A stretch of 34,934 nt of DNA. Source: JARRQJ01 sp037381915. Its GTDB lineage: Bacteria > Pseudomonadota > Gammaproteobacteria > DRLM01. A model generated the notes under the pieces. That model searched no databases and was not told where the DNA came from. It was given only the letters and a program-made list of their open reading frames with translations. Each line of letters begins with the position of its first letter. Positions within the stretch are counted from its first letter, which is position 1. Position numbers and translations under genes: made by a program. The DNA is taken from contig JARRQJ010000020.1 in NCBI GenBank assembly GCA_037381915.1, positions 1-34,934 on the forward strand, given 5' to 3'. This document shows, in pieces, positions 25,399 to 33,805 of this stretch.

Positions 25399-26885
25399 TG
25401 CTGGCGATCCTCATCGGTGTGTTGCTGGTCGCCGGGGTGCTGGCCTGGTGGGCGGAGCACCTCGGACCCCGCTGGCCACGCTGGATCACCCTCATTGCCC
25501 TGACCCTCGACCTGGCACTGGCGCTGACGGCGGCGCCGGTATTTCGGCCGCCGTCCCTCCAACCCTGGCTGATGCAGGAACAGTGGTCGTGGATCCCCCG
25601 CTTCGGCATCACCGTGCATCTGGCCATGGACGGGCTCAGCCTGCTGCTGATCCTGCTAAGCCTGTTCCTGGGATTGGTGTCGGTGGCCATCTCCTGGCGC
25701 GAGATCAATCGGCGGGTGGGCTTCTTTCACTTCAATCTACTGTGGGTCCTGGCGGGCACCTTGGGGGTGTTCCTCTCCCTGGACCTATTCCTGTTCTTCA
25801 TATTCTGGGAGGTGATGCTGGTACCCATGTATTTTCTGGTAGCGGTGTGGGGACACGAGGCGCGCCACCGCGCGGCCTTGAAGTTCTTCATCTTCACCCA
25901 GGGCAGCGGCCTGCTGATGCTGGTCGCTATCCTCACCCTGGTGTTCCTCCACCATCAGCAGAGCGGCCAGTTCAGCTTTGACTATGCCCTGCTGCAGCAG
26001 ACCCACCTCAGCGCACGCAGCTCCTTCTGGATCATGGCCGGCTTCTTCGTCGCCTTCGCGGTGAAGCTGCCGGCCCTGCCTTTCCACGCCTGGCTGCCGG
26101 ACACCCATACCCAAGCCTCCACCGCGGGCAGCGTGATCCTCGCCGGCGTATTGCTCAAGACCGGCGCCTATGGATTGATCCGCTTCGTGGTGCAATTTTT
26201 TCCCACAGCCGCCCACCAGCTGGCACTACCGGCCATGGTACTGGCGGTGGCGGGCATCCTCTACGGCGCGCTGCTGGCCTTCGGCCAGCGGGATGTGAAA
26301 CGCCTGGTAGCCTACACCAGCATCAGCCACATGGGCTTCGTGCTGCTGGGCATCTTCGCCGGCACCGCCCTGGCTCTGCACGGGGCGGTGATGCAGATGA
26401 TCGCCCACGGCCTGATCACTCCCGCCTTGTTCATGGTGGCCGGCATTCTCCAGACCCGCTTCCACAGCCGCGACATGTCTGATATGGGCGGCCTGTGGGC
26501 GATCATCCCGCGCTGCGGCGCCATGGGCATGTTCTTCGCCATGGCGGCCCTGGGCCTGCCGGGGCTGGCGGGGTTCGTCGGCGAATTCCTGGTACTGGCC
26601 GGCAGCTTCGCCGTGTATCCCGTCTTTGCCGTGGTCGCCGCCCTGGGAATGATCGTATCGGTGATCTACGCTCTGCAACTCGTGCAATATACCTTTCACG
26701 GTGAATCGTCCACGCAGCATCGGGTACCCGACCTGTCGGCGCGGGAGATGGGAATCCTGGGCGTGATGGTGATCCTGATCACGGCTCTGGGACTCCATCC
26801 CCAACCGGTATTCGAGCTGCTGTCGGCGGCACCGGCCGTGTCCTCCGTGGCGCCGCCTCATACCGTCGTGAGGCTGTCGTTATGA
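25395..26885 (+). CDS. nuoM: NADH-quinone oxidoreductase subunit M
   Basis: A 496-residue antiporter-like proton-pumping subunit with about fourteen helices. Glu139 in LFFIFWEVMLVPMYFLV and Lys224 in AFAVKLPALPFHAWLPDTH are the conserved charged residues of the pumping channel; KRLVAYTSISHMGFVLLGI is a further family block. ATG at 25395 overlaps the nuoL stop; the adjacent ATG at 25398 is equally possible and removes one residue. The stop overlaps nuoN. Confidence 0.96.
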   Translation: MMLAILIGVLLVAGVLAWWAEHLGPRWPRWITLIALTLDLALALTAAPVFRPPSLQPWLMQEQWSWIPRFGITVHLAMDGLSLLLILLSLFLGLVSVAISWREINRRVGFFHFNLLWVLAGTLGVFLSLDLFLFFIFWEVMLVPMYFLVAVWGHEARHRAALKFFIFTQGSGLLMLVAILTLVFLHHQQSGQFSFDYALLQQTHLSARSSFWIMAGFFVAFAVKLPALPFHAWLPDTHTQASTAGSVILAGVLLKTGAYGLIRFVVQFFPTAAHQLALPAMVLAVAGILYGALLAFGQRDVKRLVAYTSISHMGFVLLGIFAGTALALHGAVMQMIAHGLITPALFMVAGILQTRFHSRDMSDMGGLWAIIPRCGAMGMFFAMAALGLPGLAGFVGEFLVLAGSFAVYPVFAVVAALGMIVSVIYALQLVQYTFHGESSTQHRVPDLSAREMGILGVMVILITALGLHPQPVFELLSAAPAVSSVAPPHTVVRLSL

Positions 26886-28348
26886 ACGGCACGGACCTGC
26901 TGGCCCTGTCGCCTGTGCTGGCCGTAGCGGTTACCCTAGTGGTGGTGCTGCTGATCGCGGCCTTTTACCGCCGTCACGCCGCGGTAATGGCCGTCACCCA
27001 GCTGGGCCTGGTGCTCGCCCTCGCCGCCCTGGTGCCCGCCGCCGCCCAGGCGCCGCGCGCGGTAACGAGCCTGCTGATCGTTGACCGCTACACCTTGTTC
27101 TTCACCGGCCTCATCCTGGCGGCGACCCTGGCAACGGCGGCGCTGGCCTACGACTATCTCGCGCGCCGCTCATCGTCGCCGGAGGAATTCTACATCCTGC
27201 TGCTGACGGCGTGCCTGGGCGGACTGGTGCTGGCGGCGAGCCGCCACTTCGCGAGCTTCTTTCTGGGCCTGGAACTGCTAAGCGTCGCGCTGTTCGCGCT
27301 CATCGCCTATCCCAGTGAACGCTGGCGGCCTCTGGAGGCGGGGATCAAATACCTGATCCTCTCGGGCATGGCCTCCGCCTTGCTGCTGTTCGGAATGGCG
27401 CTGGTCTACGCTCAAGCGGGCACGATGCAATTCGACGGCATCGCCGCCGCCATGAACGGCCTGGCCGCACGCCACGCCGGCATGCTGACCGGCGCAGCGC
27501 TGATCCTCACCGGCCTCGGGTTCAAATTGTCGCTGGTGCCGTTTCACATGTGGGTCGCGGACGTCTATGAAGGTGCGCCGGCGCCGGTGGGCGCCTATCT
27601 GGCGACGGTGTCCAAGGGCGCGGTGTTCGCCCTGTTGCTGCGCTATCTGGATGCGGTGGATTTGTACCGCCACGCCGGGCTGATTTGGGCGGTAATCCTG
27701 ATCGCCGTCGCCTCCATGCTGATCGGCAATCTCCTCGCGCTGCTGCAGAACAACCTTAAACGGGTGCTGGCCTATTCCTCGGTGGCGCATCTCGGCTATC
27801 TGCTGGTGGCACCGGTGGCGGGCGGGAATCTGGCGGTGGAGACCGCCGGCTATTATCTAGCGGCCTATTTCGTCACCCTGCTGGGCGCCTTCGGGGTAAT
27901 CACGCTGCTCTCCACTGGGGAAGAGGACGCCGATACCCTTACCGACTACCAGGGCCTGTTTTGGCGGCACCCGTGGCTGGCGGGGACCTTGAGCCTGATG
28001 TTGCTGTCCCTGGCCGGCATTCCGGTGACCATGGGCTTTGTGGCCAAGTTCTATGTCCTGGCGGCCGGCGTTGATCACGCCCAATGGCTGCTGGTCTACG
28101 GCCTGGTCATCGCCAGCGCCATCGGCCTCTTTTATTACTTGCGCATCATAATCGTGCTGTTTGCCCCCCCGGAGCCGGCGGCGCAGGCCGCAACCTTCGC
28201 CCATGCCCGTGGCGGCGGTCTGGTGGTGCTGGCGACGACGCTGTTGCTGCTGATCCTCGGCATCTATCCGGTGCCGGTGATCGACCTGCTTCACCCCACG
28301 GCCGCCCCCATAGCGCCCGCCGTCGCAACGGCGGGCGCTATGCCGTGA
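26882..28348 (+). CDS. nuoN: NADH-quinone oxidoreductase subunit N
   Basis: A 488-residue antiporter-like subunit, the last gene of the operon. Glu131 in FFLGLELLSVALFALIAYP and Lys215 in GLGFKLSLVPFHMWVADVY are the conserved channel residues; KRVLAYSSVAHLGYLLVAP and GIPVTMGFVAKFYV are typical. ATG at 26882 overlaps the nuoM stop by four bases. The final codons (Ile-Ala-Pro-Ala-Val-Ala-Thr-Ala-Gly-Ala-Met) are spelled by a perfect hairpin, and the stop lies three bases from the convergent CBS-domain gene. Confidence 0.96.
   Translation: MNGTDLLALSPVLAVAVTLVVVLLIAAFYRRHAAVMAVTQLGLVLALAALVPAAAQAPRAVTSLLIVDRYTLFFTGLILAATLATAALAYDYLARRSSSPEEFYILLLTACLGGLVLAASRHFASFFLGLELLSVALFALIAYPSERWRPLEAGIKYLILSGMASALLLFGMALVYAQAGTMQFDGIAAAMNGLAARHAGMLTGAALILTGLGFKLSLVPFHMWVADVYEGAPAPVGAYLATVSKGAVFALLLRYLDAVDLYRHAGLIWAVILIAVASMLIGNLLALLQNNLKRVLAYSSVAHLGYLLVAPVAGGNLAVETAGYYLAAYFVTLLGAFGVITLLSTGEEDADTLTDYQGLFWRHPWLAGTLSLMLLSLAGIPVTMGFVAKFYVLAAGVDHAQWLLVYGLVIASAIGLFYYLRIIIVLFAPPEPAAQAATFAHARGGGLVVLATTLLLLILGIYPVPVIDLLHPTAAPIAPAVATAGAMP
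28309..28342. terminator. Perfect 15-bp hairpin within the nuoN 3' end
   Basis: CATAGCGCCCGCCGT (28309-28323) and ACGGCGGGCGCTATG (28328-28342) are exact reverse complements around the loop CGCA. It lies inside nuoN codons and just before the convergent CBS gene's end, so it would be transcribed from both sides. No T-run follows on either strand, so it is either a hairpin-only or bidirectional terminator, or an mRNA 3'-end stabiliser. Confidence 0.6.
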
Positions 28349-28351
28349 TTC

Positions 28352-28795
28352 TCAATGATGGATGCATACGGCCTTCAGCGTATTCATCGTGTCCCAGTAG
28401 GACATGCCCGGCATATGCTCCTCGGAGCGGTAAATGACATCGTCCATCGAGACGATGCCCCGCAAATGACCGGAGTCGTCCACCACCGGCAAACGCCGGA
28501 CCCGATGAGTCTGCATGGTGTTCAATGCGGACTGTATGTCGTCGCCCTCCCGGCTGGTGTACAGCGACCGGTTGTTGGCCACATCTCTGGCGTGCAGTTC
28601 CCACAGCGGTTTGTGGTTCAAGGCACAGGACATGGCGATGTCACGATCAGTGATGATGCCGAGCGGTTCGCCGGACTGGCCGATTATGGGCACCGCCCCG
28701 CAGTCGTTGTTCCACATGGTCATCGCCACCGCCTCCAGACTGTCGTCCGGGCTGCAGGTCCTTACGTCTCTTTCCATTACATCAGACACTCTCAT
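28352..28795 (-). CDS. CBS-domain protein
   Basis: This encodes 147 residues made almost only of a CBS pair: the first repeat has VMERDVRTCSPDDSLEAVA and GEPLGIITDRDIAM (about residues 6-58), the second LYTSREGDDIQSALNTM and GHLRGIVSMDDVIY (about 78-122). CBS pairs bind adenine nucleotides and act as energy or redox sensors. AAAGGAGGA stands before the ATG at 28795. It is convergent with nuoN, so it is not part of the complex I operon. The target is unknown; stand-alone CBS proteins of this type are common and mostly uncharacterised. Confidence 0.9.
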   Translation of the reverse strand: MRVSDVMERDVRTCSPDDSLEAVAMTMWNNDCGAVPIIGQSGEPLGIITDRDIAMSCALNHKPLWELHARDVANNRSLYTSREGDDIQSALNTMQTHRVRRLPVVDDSGHLRGIVSMDDVIYRSEEHMPGMSYWDTMNTLKAVCIHH

Positions 28796-29272
28796 GACAG
28801 ATCCTCCTTTGCGTTACGTGACACTTCCATCGATCGGACGGAGTCAGCGCACTGCCACTCAGATGGAGTCCGGGTGGTGACGTCGCCCTCATTGCGGCTC
28901 TCAACGACAATCCCTTGTCGTCACAATGTCTTCGTTGGACACGGTCACCTCATGGAAGATTCAAACGGGATGGCGGGTCCGGGATGATCCATATGGTATC
29001 GACATGGTTCTCGATATGCCTGCTGGCGGTTCTTCGTCGATTCGTCTCATGCTGTATATACCGCATGAGGACTAATGAGTAGGTCGCGCTTACCATGCGC
29101 ATCAGCACCGTAGCCGGACCAGCCATATTCACCCGCATGCTCAACCATGCAAGGCTGTAGCGGACTGAGTTCGATATAGCGCATGCATATCAGAAGCTAC
29201 GCCTCACTATCAATATAGGGCCTGCTTGATAGCGTCCCTCCCTCCGACCCGGGTTTTCGCGCGGATGAGGCT
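28796..29272. other. Intergenic stretch, nothing recognised
   Basis: About 480 bases without a supportable gene. A 64-codon minus-strand frame (28950-29144) has no ribosome binding site or known motif. The promoter of the CBS gene should lie at the left edge. Confidence 0.4.
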
Positions 29273-30241
29273 TCAGCCAGCCAATGCCTGCGCCTGCGGC
29301 CGCGATGGCGGATACATCACCATCAGGTACACAAAGATCAGGGCGTAGATGATCGTCGTGCCGAGCACGTCGCCGCCGACGCCGGTTACAGCGCCGTAGG
29401 GGCCGCCCCAGCCCTCCGCGACAGTCCAGACTCCGAGCGAGTACACCAAGCCGAAGGGCAGTACGAAACGCATCCCCCGGCCCGCCAGTAGACCTACGGC
29501 GATGACGGTTTCGGCGAGGGCGGCGATCACGCCGAAGGTCTCCTGTCCGATCGCGCGGAAGGCGTCGATGAAGAACTGGATATAGGCCACAATCCAGGCC
29601 GGCTGGCCAGCCTGGGCCTGTACCAGATAGCTCAGTGAATGATGGATAAAGAAGGGCGTCCACTTCCAGCCCGCATCAAAGGCCCAGAGCGCGCCGAACA
29701 GCAGGCGCAGGAGGCGGTAGCGCCGCGCCCGCGCTGCCGCGTCGTCGGGCTGGTCAGGCGCAGGCTCGGCGAGCAGGACGGCGATGAAAGCCAGCGAGTA
29801 GACGATCAGCGTGCCGGGGTCGGTGGCCCCCACGGTGTACGGACCACCCAGGTGGCCGTTGAGCGTCCACATGACGAAGGTGAAGACGATGCCGATCCAG
29901 GCCATGGGCCTCAGCGCCACGCCGCTCAGCAGAGAAAGCGCGAGCAGGACCGCGACGGCGACGGTGAACAGCGCCACGCCGGGCGCACCGATGGCTTTGA
30001 TCGTGTGGATCGCCCAGTCGGTGTAGGCGACGTACCAGGCCGATTGGCCGGCATGAGCGGCGATCGATTTCAGGAACAGGCCATGGATGTAGGCCGGATT
30101 CATCTGGTAAATCGCGTTGAACCCCCAGATGAGCCCGAAGACGATGCGCAATATGCGGAAGGCGGCGCGCCGGGTCGCCGCGCTGTTCCGGTCCCAACGC
30201 ACCGTCACGGCGCTGGGCAGGGGATGGGTCAGGTCGGTCAT
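29273..30241 (-). CDS. DoxX/DoxD-like membrane protein with internal duplication
   Basis: A 322-residue membrane protein formed by two tandem homologous halves. Half one (about 20-165) contains FRILRIVFGLIWGFNAIYQM, HAGQSAWYVAYTDW and GHLGGPYTVGATDPGTLIVY; half two (about 178-315) repeats these as YRLLRLLFGALWAFDAGWKW, QAGQPAWIVAYIQF and EGWGGPYGAVTGVGGDVLG. Each half has about four helices. The arrangement and the GGPYG loop resemble DoxX-like proteins, including the small subunit of thiosulfate:quinone oxidoreductase, but this link is tentative. AAGGAG precedes the ATG at 30241; the upstream frame to 30517 is not homologous. If it acts with quinones, it could feed the respiratory chain, which is an inference only. 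Confidence 0.7.
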   Translation of the reverse strand: MTDLTHPLPSAVTVRWDRNSAATRRAAFRILRIVFGLIWGFNAIYQMNPAYIHGLFLKSIAAHAGQSAWYVAYTDWAIHTIKAIGAPGVALFTVAVAVLLALSLLSGVALRPMAWIGIVFTFVMWTLNGHLGGPYTVGATDPGTLIVYSLAFIAVLLAEPAPDQPDDAAARARRYRLLRLLFGALWAFDAGWKWTPFFIHHSLSYLVQAQAGQPAWIVAYIQFFIDAFRAIGQETFGVIAALAETVIAVGLLAGRGMRFVLPFGLVYSLGVWTVAEGWGGPYGAVTGVGGDVLGTTIIYALIFVYLMVMYPPSRPQAQALAG

Positions 30242-30541
30242 GGTCGGCTCCTTGGCGTCGGACGTGCGGGCGTCGGCGGCGCGGAGGACGCGCGTACGAC
30301 GTATGATGGATAGACCGCGCAGCCGGCAGGTTGTTTCCCCTTCGGGTCTCCCCCGCCGGGCGTAGGACACCGGCACCAGCCAGGTGCGACCTGGGGTGGA
30401 GACGGCTTTATCCTCTATCCCTCCTCCCCCGCTGCAGATGCAATCTCCCCTAAAGCCCTCCTTCCCTTGACCGACAAGCTGTAATGACCCGATCCCGCAC
30501 GACGGACAATCGTTCACCGTACCATAGGAGCCTAAGGCGCC
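30242..30541. other. Divergent intergenic region
   Basis: Three hundred bases between the divergent membrane protein and lipoprotein genes. It should hold promoters for both. TTGACC at 30467-30472 could be a -35 box, but no matching -10 is seen at proper spacing. A pyrimidine-rich stretch (about 30400-30465) is notable. Confidence 0.35.
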
Positions 30542-31372
30542 ATGAACAAGAGCTCGCGAATCTTGTCCACAAGCTGTATCACAATAGCGATCGTCTTAGT
30601 GACGGGCTGTTCCAGCATCGTCCAGAAACCTCAAGTCAATGCGGTACACAAAGCCGCAATCGTCAGCCTGTACGCCAATGAAAAAGTCCCCAACGCCGAC
30701 GGTCTCGGCGTAGTGAATGACTGGGATGATCACGTACGCATGGAAGTAGCGGAAGACGCCTTGGTAACCTTCGCCAACGAACTGCAAGTCACGGGATGGA
30801 AGTTGGTAAATCCGGATTCGGTGATCCAGTCCAAAGAGTATCAGGATGCATTCGCCGTTTCGGACAAAGTCGCCGACTCAAAAATGGGTAAGTTTGTCAG
30901 TTTGATGCAGAACGTTTACCGGCGACAATTCTTCACGCCGGCGGGCATGTGGCCAATCCAGCTAGATGACAAAGAAGCTAACACCCGCTATTTCGGCGAT
31001 GCCGCCAAATCGAATCCCAAACAGCGCCTAGCGGATATGGCGAAAAAACTGGGCGTCGACGCCGTAATTATCGTGCAATTGGATTATTGTTATGACGGTG
31101 GGATGTTATCGATGCTGGGAACCGGCCAAGCCGTGATGACCGCCGCCTCCTCGATCAAGGCCGTTGACCGCAATGGTGACGTAGTCATCAACATGCCCAG
31201 CCCTCCCATGTGCGGTGGCGACCGTGGTAAATCCGATACGTCGGCGGTCATGGTCAAAGGAAACCTGGAATTTACGCACGTTGCCAAAGACCGCTTCAAG
31301 AAGATGTTCATTGAGGCCACCCGCGCCAGCGCCAGGGTGACCGTCGCTGAAATCCAAAAGGCCATGAACTAG
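30542..31372 (+). CDS. Predicted lipoprotein of unknown function
   Basis: This encodes 276 residues. A charged start (MNKSSR) and hydrophobic core lead to the lipobox LVTGC, so Cys23 would be lipidated and the protein anchored to a membrane, probably the outer one because Ser-Ser follows. The mature part has a mixed alpha/beta look with YANEKVPNADGLG, KLGVDAVIIVQLDYCYDGG, a stretch of small residues (GTGQAVMTAASSIKAVD) and PSPPMCGGDRG; two later cysteines could form a disulfide. I do not recognise the family. AGGAG about ten bases upstream supports the ATG. It begins a run of plus-strand envelope genes separated by long spacers. Confidence 0.7.
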   Translation: MNKSSRILSTSCITIAIVLVTGCSSIVQKPQVNAVHKAAIVSLYANEKVPNADGLGVVNDWDDHVRMEVAEDALVTFANELQVTGWKLVNPDSVIQSKEYQDAFAVSDKVADSKMGKFVSLMQNVYRRQFFTPAGMWPIQLDDKEANTRYFGDAAKSNPKQRLADMAKKLGVDAVIIVQLDYCYDGGMLSMLGTGQAVMTAASSIKAVDRNGDVVINMPSPPMCGGDRGKSDTSAVMVKGNLEFTHVAKDRFKKMFIEATRASARVTVAEIQKAMN

Positions 31373-31418
31373 ATCAGCCTACTAACGCTGTAACTTCGAA
31401 TACGCAACAAAGCGGGCG

Positions 31419-31595
31419 GTGACTACTGAAAATAGCAACGATTCCCACCTATCACCGATCTCTATTATTGGTTCCGTCCTGAACGACGTGTTGCGGCACC
31501 CCCGGCAGACTGAAGCGCGGTTTACGCGGCATAATTCACCTGCTTGTGAACACGCGATGACAAGGTTCGAATTCATCGAACCACTGATCTATTAG
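31419..31595 (+). CDS. Possible small protein, copy 1 of a duplicated ORF
   Basis: A 58-codon frame beginning GTG and ending LRHPRQTEARFTRH...FEFIEPLIY. Its last 36 residues match the frame ending at 33256 (LRHSRQAEARFTRH...LEFIEPLIH). The two frames have nearly equal length, but their N-terminal parts differ and there is no good ribosome binding site. Base differences between the copies change many residues, and similarity continues past the stop, so DNA duplication without selection for protein is possible. Function unknown. Confidence 0.3.
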   Translation: MTTENSNDSHLSPISIIGSVLNDVLRHPRQTEARFTRHNSPACEHAMTRFEFIEPLIY

Positions 31596-31638
31596 CAAGC
31601 TGGAATATTAGCGGAAAATCCTCTCTGCCCCGGGCTTT
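31485..31638. repeat. Diverged direct repeat, copy 1
   Basis: This 154-base segment matches 33146-33299 at about 80 percent by eye, with few or no gaps. It starts at GACGTGTTGCGGCAC and runs about 40 bases past the ORF stop (CTCTCTGCCC). Copies flank the His-rich and glycine-zipper genes. Confidence 0.8.
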
Positions 31639-31944
31639 CCTTGGTTGAACAACCTTCCATTCACCGGCGAACTATTTTTCCAGAATCCTTATCTAATGTG
31701 TTGTAGCGAGATCACGGCATATCGGGAGACTCGAGCGCGGAATTGGGGTCGATAAGAGAGTCGATGACCCTTCCGCAGGAAGTTGATTCTCCAGCAGCGG
31801 TTGTGGCGTGAGTTATGTCTCATAAAGGACGCCGTAACGAATGTCGGCAGCAGCGGGATATTGTGGCTAGCAGTCGGTTAGAGTTGACCGAAGTCGGTGT
31901 TGCACGCCGTATTTCGCCAACCGTATCCGCAGGAGCGATAATCT
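31639..31944. other. Intergenic stretch upstream of the His-rich protein
   Basis: About 300 bases without a gene or clear structure. It should contain the promoter of the next gene, but none is convincing. Confidence 0.35.
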
Positions 31945-32421
31945 ATGACCGTCACATATAGAGTGCTTTCCGCGTCCTTCCTTACCTTGCTTGCCGCCAT
32001 GACGCCATTGGCCGGAAGCGGCGATCCGGAATACGGACATCATCTGAATCACCGATTACATCGCGCCTCTCCGCATCATCACTGGCACGGCGATATTCGG
32101 GATTTCCATCGACATGATCTGCATCATTGGCGCAACGGACACTGGTATCACGGCGTTCACGGGGGGCGGTTCGGATGGTGGTGGGTGCTGCCGACATTTA
32201 ATCTCTGGTACCTATATAGCGCTCCAATTAACCCATATCCAAACCCCTATATTCCTCCGCCCGTCGTGCAGCAGGCGCCTGCCCCGGTACCGAATGGCGC
32301 ACCCCCGCCCCAATATTGGTACTTCTGCGAATCGGCAAAGGGTTATTACCCTTACGTAGCCACCTGCCCCGAGGGATGGAAACAGGTGCCGGTGACGCCT
32401 CCGGGAACACCAGCGCAGTGA
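31945..32421 (+). CDS. His/Pro/Tyr-rich exported protein
   Basis: This encodes 158 residues. The signal peptide (about 1-25, VLSASFLTLLAAMTPLAG) is followed by a histidine-rich stretch (residues about 31-72: HHLNHRLHRASPHHHWHGD and on), a Gly/Trp patch (GGRFGWWWVLP), a Pro-rich linker and a C-terminal YWYFCESAKGYYPYVATCPE-GWKQVP block with two cysteines. Proteins with this ending are common, uncharacterised exported proteins of proteobacteria. The histidines suggest metal binding, which is an inference. AGGAG lies about nine bases before the ATG. The next gene follows after 22 bases and probably shares its transcript. Confidence 0.8.
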   Translation: MTVTYRVLSASFLTLLAAMTPLAGSGDPEYGHHLNHRLHRASPHHHWHGDIRDFHRHDLHHWRNGHWYHGVHGGRFGWWWVLPTFNLWYLYSAPINPYPNPYIPPPVVQQAPAPVPNGAPPPQYWYFCESAKGYYPYVATCPEGWKQVPVTPPGTPAQ

Positions 32422-32443
32422 AGTACGTGTCCTAGGAGGCAAT

Positions 32444-32962
32444 ATGGCGACACCGAACCTGAAATCGATTGTGTCAGCAGGCAAACTAATTTTTGGTCTC
32501 TTTATCGCGCTACACCTGGCTGCGTGCGCCTCGATTCCCGAGGGACCGACCGTTGCAGTAATGCCGGCGCCGGGAGAACCCTTTGGAAAGTTCGCTACTG
32601 ATGACATTACTTGTCGAGATTTCGCCAAAAGGCAACTCGGCGTCAAGCCTCGCCAGGCGACGAGTGAGCAAGTGATGAGCGGAGCGGTGGTTGGTACCGC
32701 AGCAGGTGCGGCTGCGGGAGCTTTGATGGGTGGAGGGCATGGCCGTGCGATAGGGTCGATGGCAGGTGCGGGCTTGTTGGCCGGCACCGCCATCGGAGCA
32801 GGTGCTGCCAGCGAAACGGGCTGGACGTTGCAGCGCCGCTATAATGTTGCGTACATGCAATGCATGTACGCTAAAGGCAACCAAGTGCCGGGATATCCGC
32901 AACCCAGGAGAGCTGTACCGCCACCTCCGCCTCCAGGTCAATCGCCCCCAGCGGCACATTAA
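32444..32962 (+). CDS. Glycine-zipper lipoprotein
   Basis: This encodes 172 residues. After a short leader, the lipobox LAAC places the lipidated Cys near residue 28. A conserved block follows (DDITCRDFAKRQLG), then a glycine-zipper stretch of about 45 residues (GAVVGTAAGAAAGALMGGGH and AGAGLLAGTAIGAGAAS) that would form tightly packed helices in the outer membrane, then a Tyr/Cys segment (RRYNVAYMQCMYAKGNQVPG) and a Pro-rich tail. The family (YMGG/glycine-zipper type) is frequent in proteobacteria and usually sits near other envelope genes. AGGAGG is seven bases before the ATG. An overlapping minus-strand frame at 32871-33119 is considered spurious. Confidence 0.85.
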   Translation: MATPNLKSIVSAGKLIFGLFIALHLAACASIPEGPTVAVMPAPGEPFGKFATDDITCRDFAKRQLGVKPRQATSEQVMSGAVVGTAAGAAAGALMGGGHGRAIGSMAGAGLLAGTAIGAGAASETGWTLQRRYNVAYMQCMYAKGNQVPGYPQPRRAVPPPPPPGQSPPAAH

Positions 32963-33076
32963 TGACCGAAACTTGGGTCAGTACTTCAATACGGTCTTTA
33001 AAATACGAGCGCTCCAAAACCAGCTCGTGATTGAGAGCACCACATATTGCATGCAGCTCCTCAAGATCTATGTGAT

Positions 33077-33256
33077 ATGGAAATAGTTCTCGATACACCC
33101 GTTGGCAGTTCTCTGCCATGCTCGCAGTTGTTCCCCTCTCTGGCTGACGTATTGCGGCACTCTCGGCAGGCTGAAGCGCGGTTTACGCGGCATGATTCAC
33201 CGGCTTGTGAAGAGGCCCTGATAGGGTTGGAATTCATCGAACCACTAATCCATTAG
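33077..33256 (+). CDS. Possible small protein, copy 2 of a duplicated ORF
   Basis: A 59-codon frame from ATG 33077 (an in-frame ATG at 33047 is an alternative). Its C-terminal part repeats that of the frame ending at 31595: VLRHSRQAEARFTRHDSPAC then LEFIEPLIH. No ribosome binding site is evident. It may be a real small protein, a fragment of a larger lost gene, or duplicated non-coding DNA. Confidence 0.3.
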   Translation: MEIVLDTPVGSSLPCSQLFPSLADVLRHSRQAEARFTRHDSPACEEALIGLEFIEPLIH

Positions 33257-33299
33257 CAAACTAGAATATTGGCAAAACTTCCTCTCTGACCCGCTTTTT
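33146..33299. repeat. Diverged direct repeat, copy 2
   Basis: Second copy of the segment at 31485-31638, same orientation, same length, starting GACGTATTGCGGCAC and ending past CCTCTCTGACCC. The copies are about 1.5 kb apart. Confidence 0.8.
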
Positions 33300-33307
33300 C
33301 GCACTCA

Positions 33308-33733
33308 TTATTCCTGCAACTGCGCAAATGCTGCTCGCGCCTCGCTTAGCGATTGATCGGGGGTGTGGAAGGTGCGATCGTTCTCGCGGTGAACCAGGGC
33401 ATCAAAACTCTCCGCCAAGACCGCAGAAACTATCATGGCACTGGCCCGTTCACGCGGGTCGCGGCCCCATCGCAAGGTTATCGCCGTATTGCGATCACCG
33501 ATCTGGGATCGCAATACCTGCATGTCGCCGAGGCGCGCGGAGCTGTGGCTGAACTTGATCTCAAAACCCGCATCTTCTCCGTCAAGAGTACACGGGATAT
33601 ACCCGGCGCACTCGAATGGCACATATGACTCATCAATCGACAGTCTGAATCTCAGGCCCGTGATGGCCTCCTGAAGGGCCTGACGGGTCGGGACTCGACT
33701 GTGGCTCAGAAAGACAATTTGAAATTTCTTCAC
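33308..33733 (-). CDS. Hypothetical cytoplasmic protein
   Basis: This encodes 141 residues starting with GTG at 33733, preceded by AAGGTGAGG. No signal peptide or membrane helix is visible. Recognisable only as a compact alpha/beta-looking protein: MKKFQIVFLSHSRVPTR, ESYVPFECAGYIPCTLDGED, GDRNTAITLRWGRDPRERAS, MIVSAVLAESFDALVH. Two cysteines, no catalytic motif known to me. The codon use and ribosome binding site support a real gene. It lies between the repeat copy and the CCA-like gene on the same strand as the latter. Confidence 0.65.
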   Translation of the reverse strand: MKKFQIVFLSHSRVPTRQALQEAITGLRFRLSIDESYVPFECAGYIPCTLDGEDAGFEIKFSHSSARLGDMQVLRSQIGDRNTAITLRWGRDPRERASAMIVSAVLAESFDALVHRENDRTFHTPDQSLSEARAAFAQLQE

Positions 33734-33805
33734 TACCTCACCTTCAATAGTCGTTGACTTAGTATCGCCGGTTATCGAGCTTAATCCGCCGCCTCATCCA
33801 CCATC

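Noticed and set aside
32871..33119. 82-codon minus-strand frame overlapping the end of the glycine-zipper gene
   Set aside because: It overlaps a well-supported gene on the other strand and has no recognisable family; the peptide looks plausible but support is lacking.
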